The notes beneath the pieces were generated by a model, which ran no database searches, was not told the DNA's origin, and saw only the letters and a program-made list of their open reading frames with translations. From assembly GCA_903903205.1 (NCBI GenBank), contig CAIUXU010000268.1, forward strand, positions 1 to 5,682: DNA of 5,682 bases. Direction: 5' to 3'. This document shows, piece after piece, positions 5,456 to 5,682 of this stretch. The position numbers and the translations under genes are program-made. Each line of letters opens with the position of its first letter. Positions within the stretch are counted from its first letter, which is position 1. The stretch comes from an uncultured Syntrophobacterales bacterium (GTDB lineage Bacteria > Desulfobacterota > Syntrophia > Syntrophales > UBA5619).

Positions 5456-5682
5456 ATGGTGATCTCCAAGCTCATCTACTCCTTCAGCCTCATTCTCTTT
5501 GGCCTTCTTGCGGGATATGCCATACGGATATTCGCGGAGCGTTGGCCCAACCGGCTTCCCCTGTCGATAGAAGAGATCCGCAAAGGGCTTCAGCGCACCG
5601 TCTTTCTCTTTGTCAATCCCGTGGCCATTCTGGGCGCCGTCTGGATCGTTCGAATCCATGACATTGCCCTTGCGACCCTGCC
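5456..5682 (+). CDS. AEC (auxin efflux carrier) family permease, partial (N-terminus)
   Basis: The first 75 residues are in the window and the gene continues past the right edge. The opening helix (about residues 4-26, KLIYSFSLILFGLLAGYAIR) and a second hydrophobic stretch (48-65) containing FVNPVAILGAVWIV match the start of AEC/BASS-like transporters, where an NP dipeptide (54-55) in this helix is typical. Between them is a basic linker, IRKGLQR (41-47), probably cytoplasmic. Family members move organic acids such as malate or malonate; the substrate here is unknown. The ATG at 5456 comes eight bases after the stop codon of the flavoprotein gene, and no Shine-Dalgarno is visible, so initiation probably depends on coupling to the upstream gene. 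A GTG follows the ATG directly and could serve instead. Family assignment is fairly good for a fragment this short. Confidence 0.7.
   Translation, partial: MVISKLIYSFSLILFGLLAGYAIRIFAERWPNRLPLSIEEIRKGLQRTVFLFVNPVAILGAVWIVRIHDIALATL

Noticed and set aside
4257..5456. 399-residue minus-strand open frame antisense to the NMO-like gene
   Set aside because: Arg/His/Gly/Pro-rich composition typical of antisense frames in GC-rich DNA; the plus-strand frame encodes a recognisable full-length family member.

Overview
The window is a GC-rich, gene-dense piece of a bacterial chromosome. ProC, YggT and a DUF167 (YggU-type) protein, together with an acyl-CoA dehydrogenase, a nitronate monooxygenase/FabK-type flavoprotein and an AEC permease, suggest an anaerobic deltaproteobacterium, possibly Syntrophales-like. 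That placement is inference from protein flavour and base composition; no rRNA or other phylogenetic marker is present.

Layout. Bases 1-142 (minus) hold the N-terminal part of a small MNT-type nucleotidyltransferase that runs off the left edge. Bases 143-654 contain no supportable gene. This stretch looks less GC-rich than the rest and carries a candidate minus-strand promoter with a palindrome over its -10, and a strong hairpin that could terminate the operon to its right. Bases 655-1262 (minus) are a two-gene unit, yggT then a DUF167 gene. Bases 1369-2148 (minus) encode an alpha/beta hydrolase with an intact catalytic triad. A 193-bp divergent region (2149-2341) with a long inverted repeat and G-rich tracts separates it from proC (2342-3160, plus). 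After an 88-bp gap come an acyl-CoA dehydrogenase (3249-4391), a nitronate monooxygenase-like flavoprotein (4413-5447) and the start of an AEC-family permease (5456 to the right edge), all on the plus strand and spaced by 21 and 8 bp, which suggests one operon.

How the genes work together. ProC completes proline synthesis. YggT and the DUF167 protein are companions of proC in many bacteria, but here they face away from proC and the hydrolase lies between them. The acyl-CoA dehydrogenase and the flavoprotein form a plausible redox pair acting on a CoA thioester or related small molecule, with the permease possibly exporting or importing an organic acid. The substrate cannot be read from the sequence. 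I found no CRISPR array, rRNA, tRNA, insertion sequence or convincing new multi-gene system. The more unusual signals are the rearranged proC/yggT neighbourhood and the structured non-coding segments.
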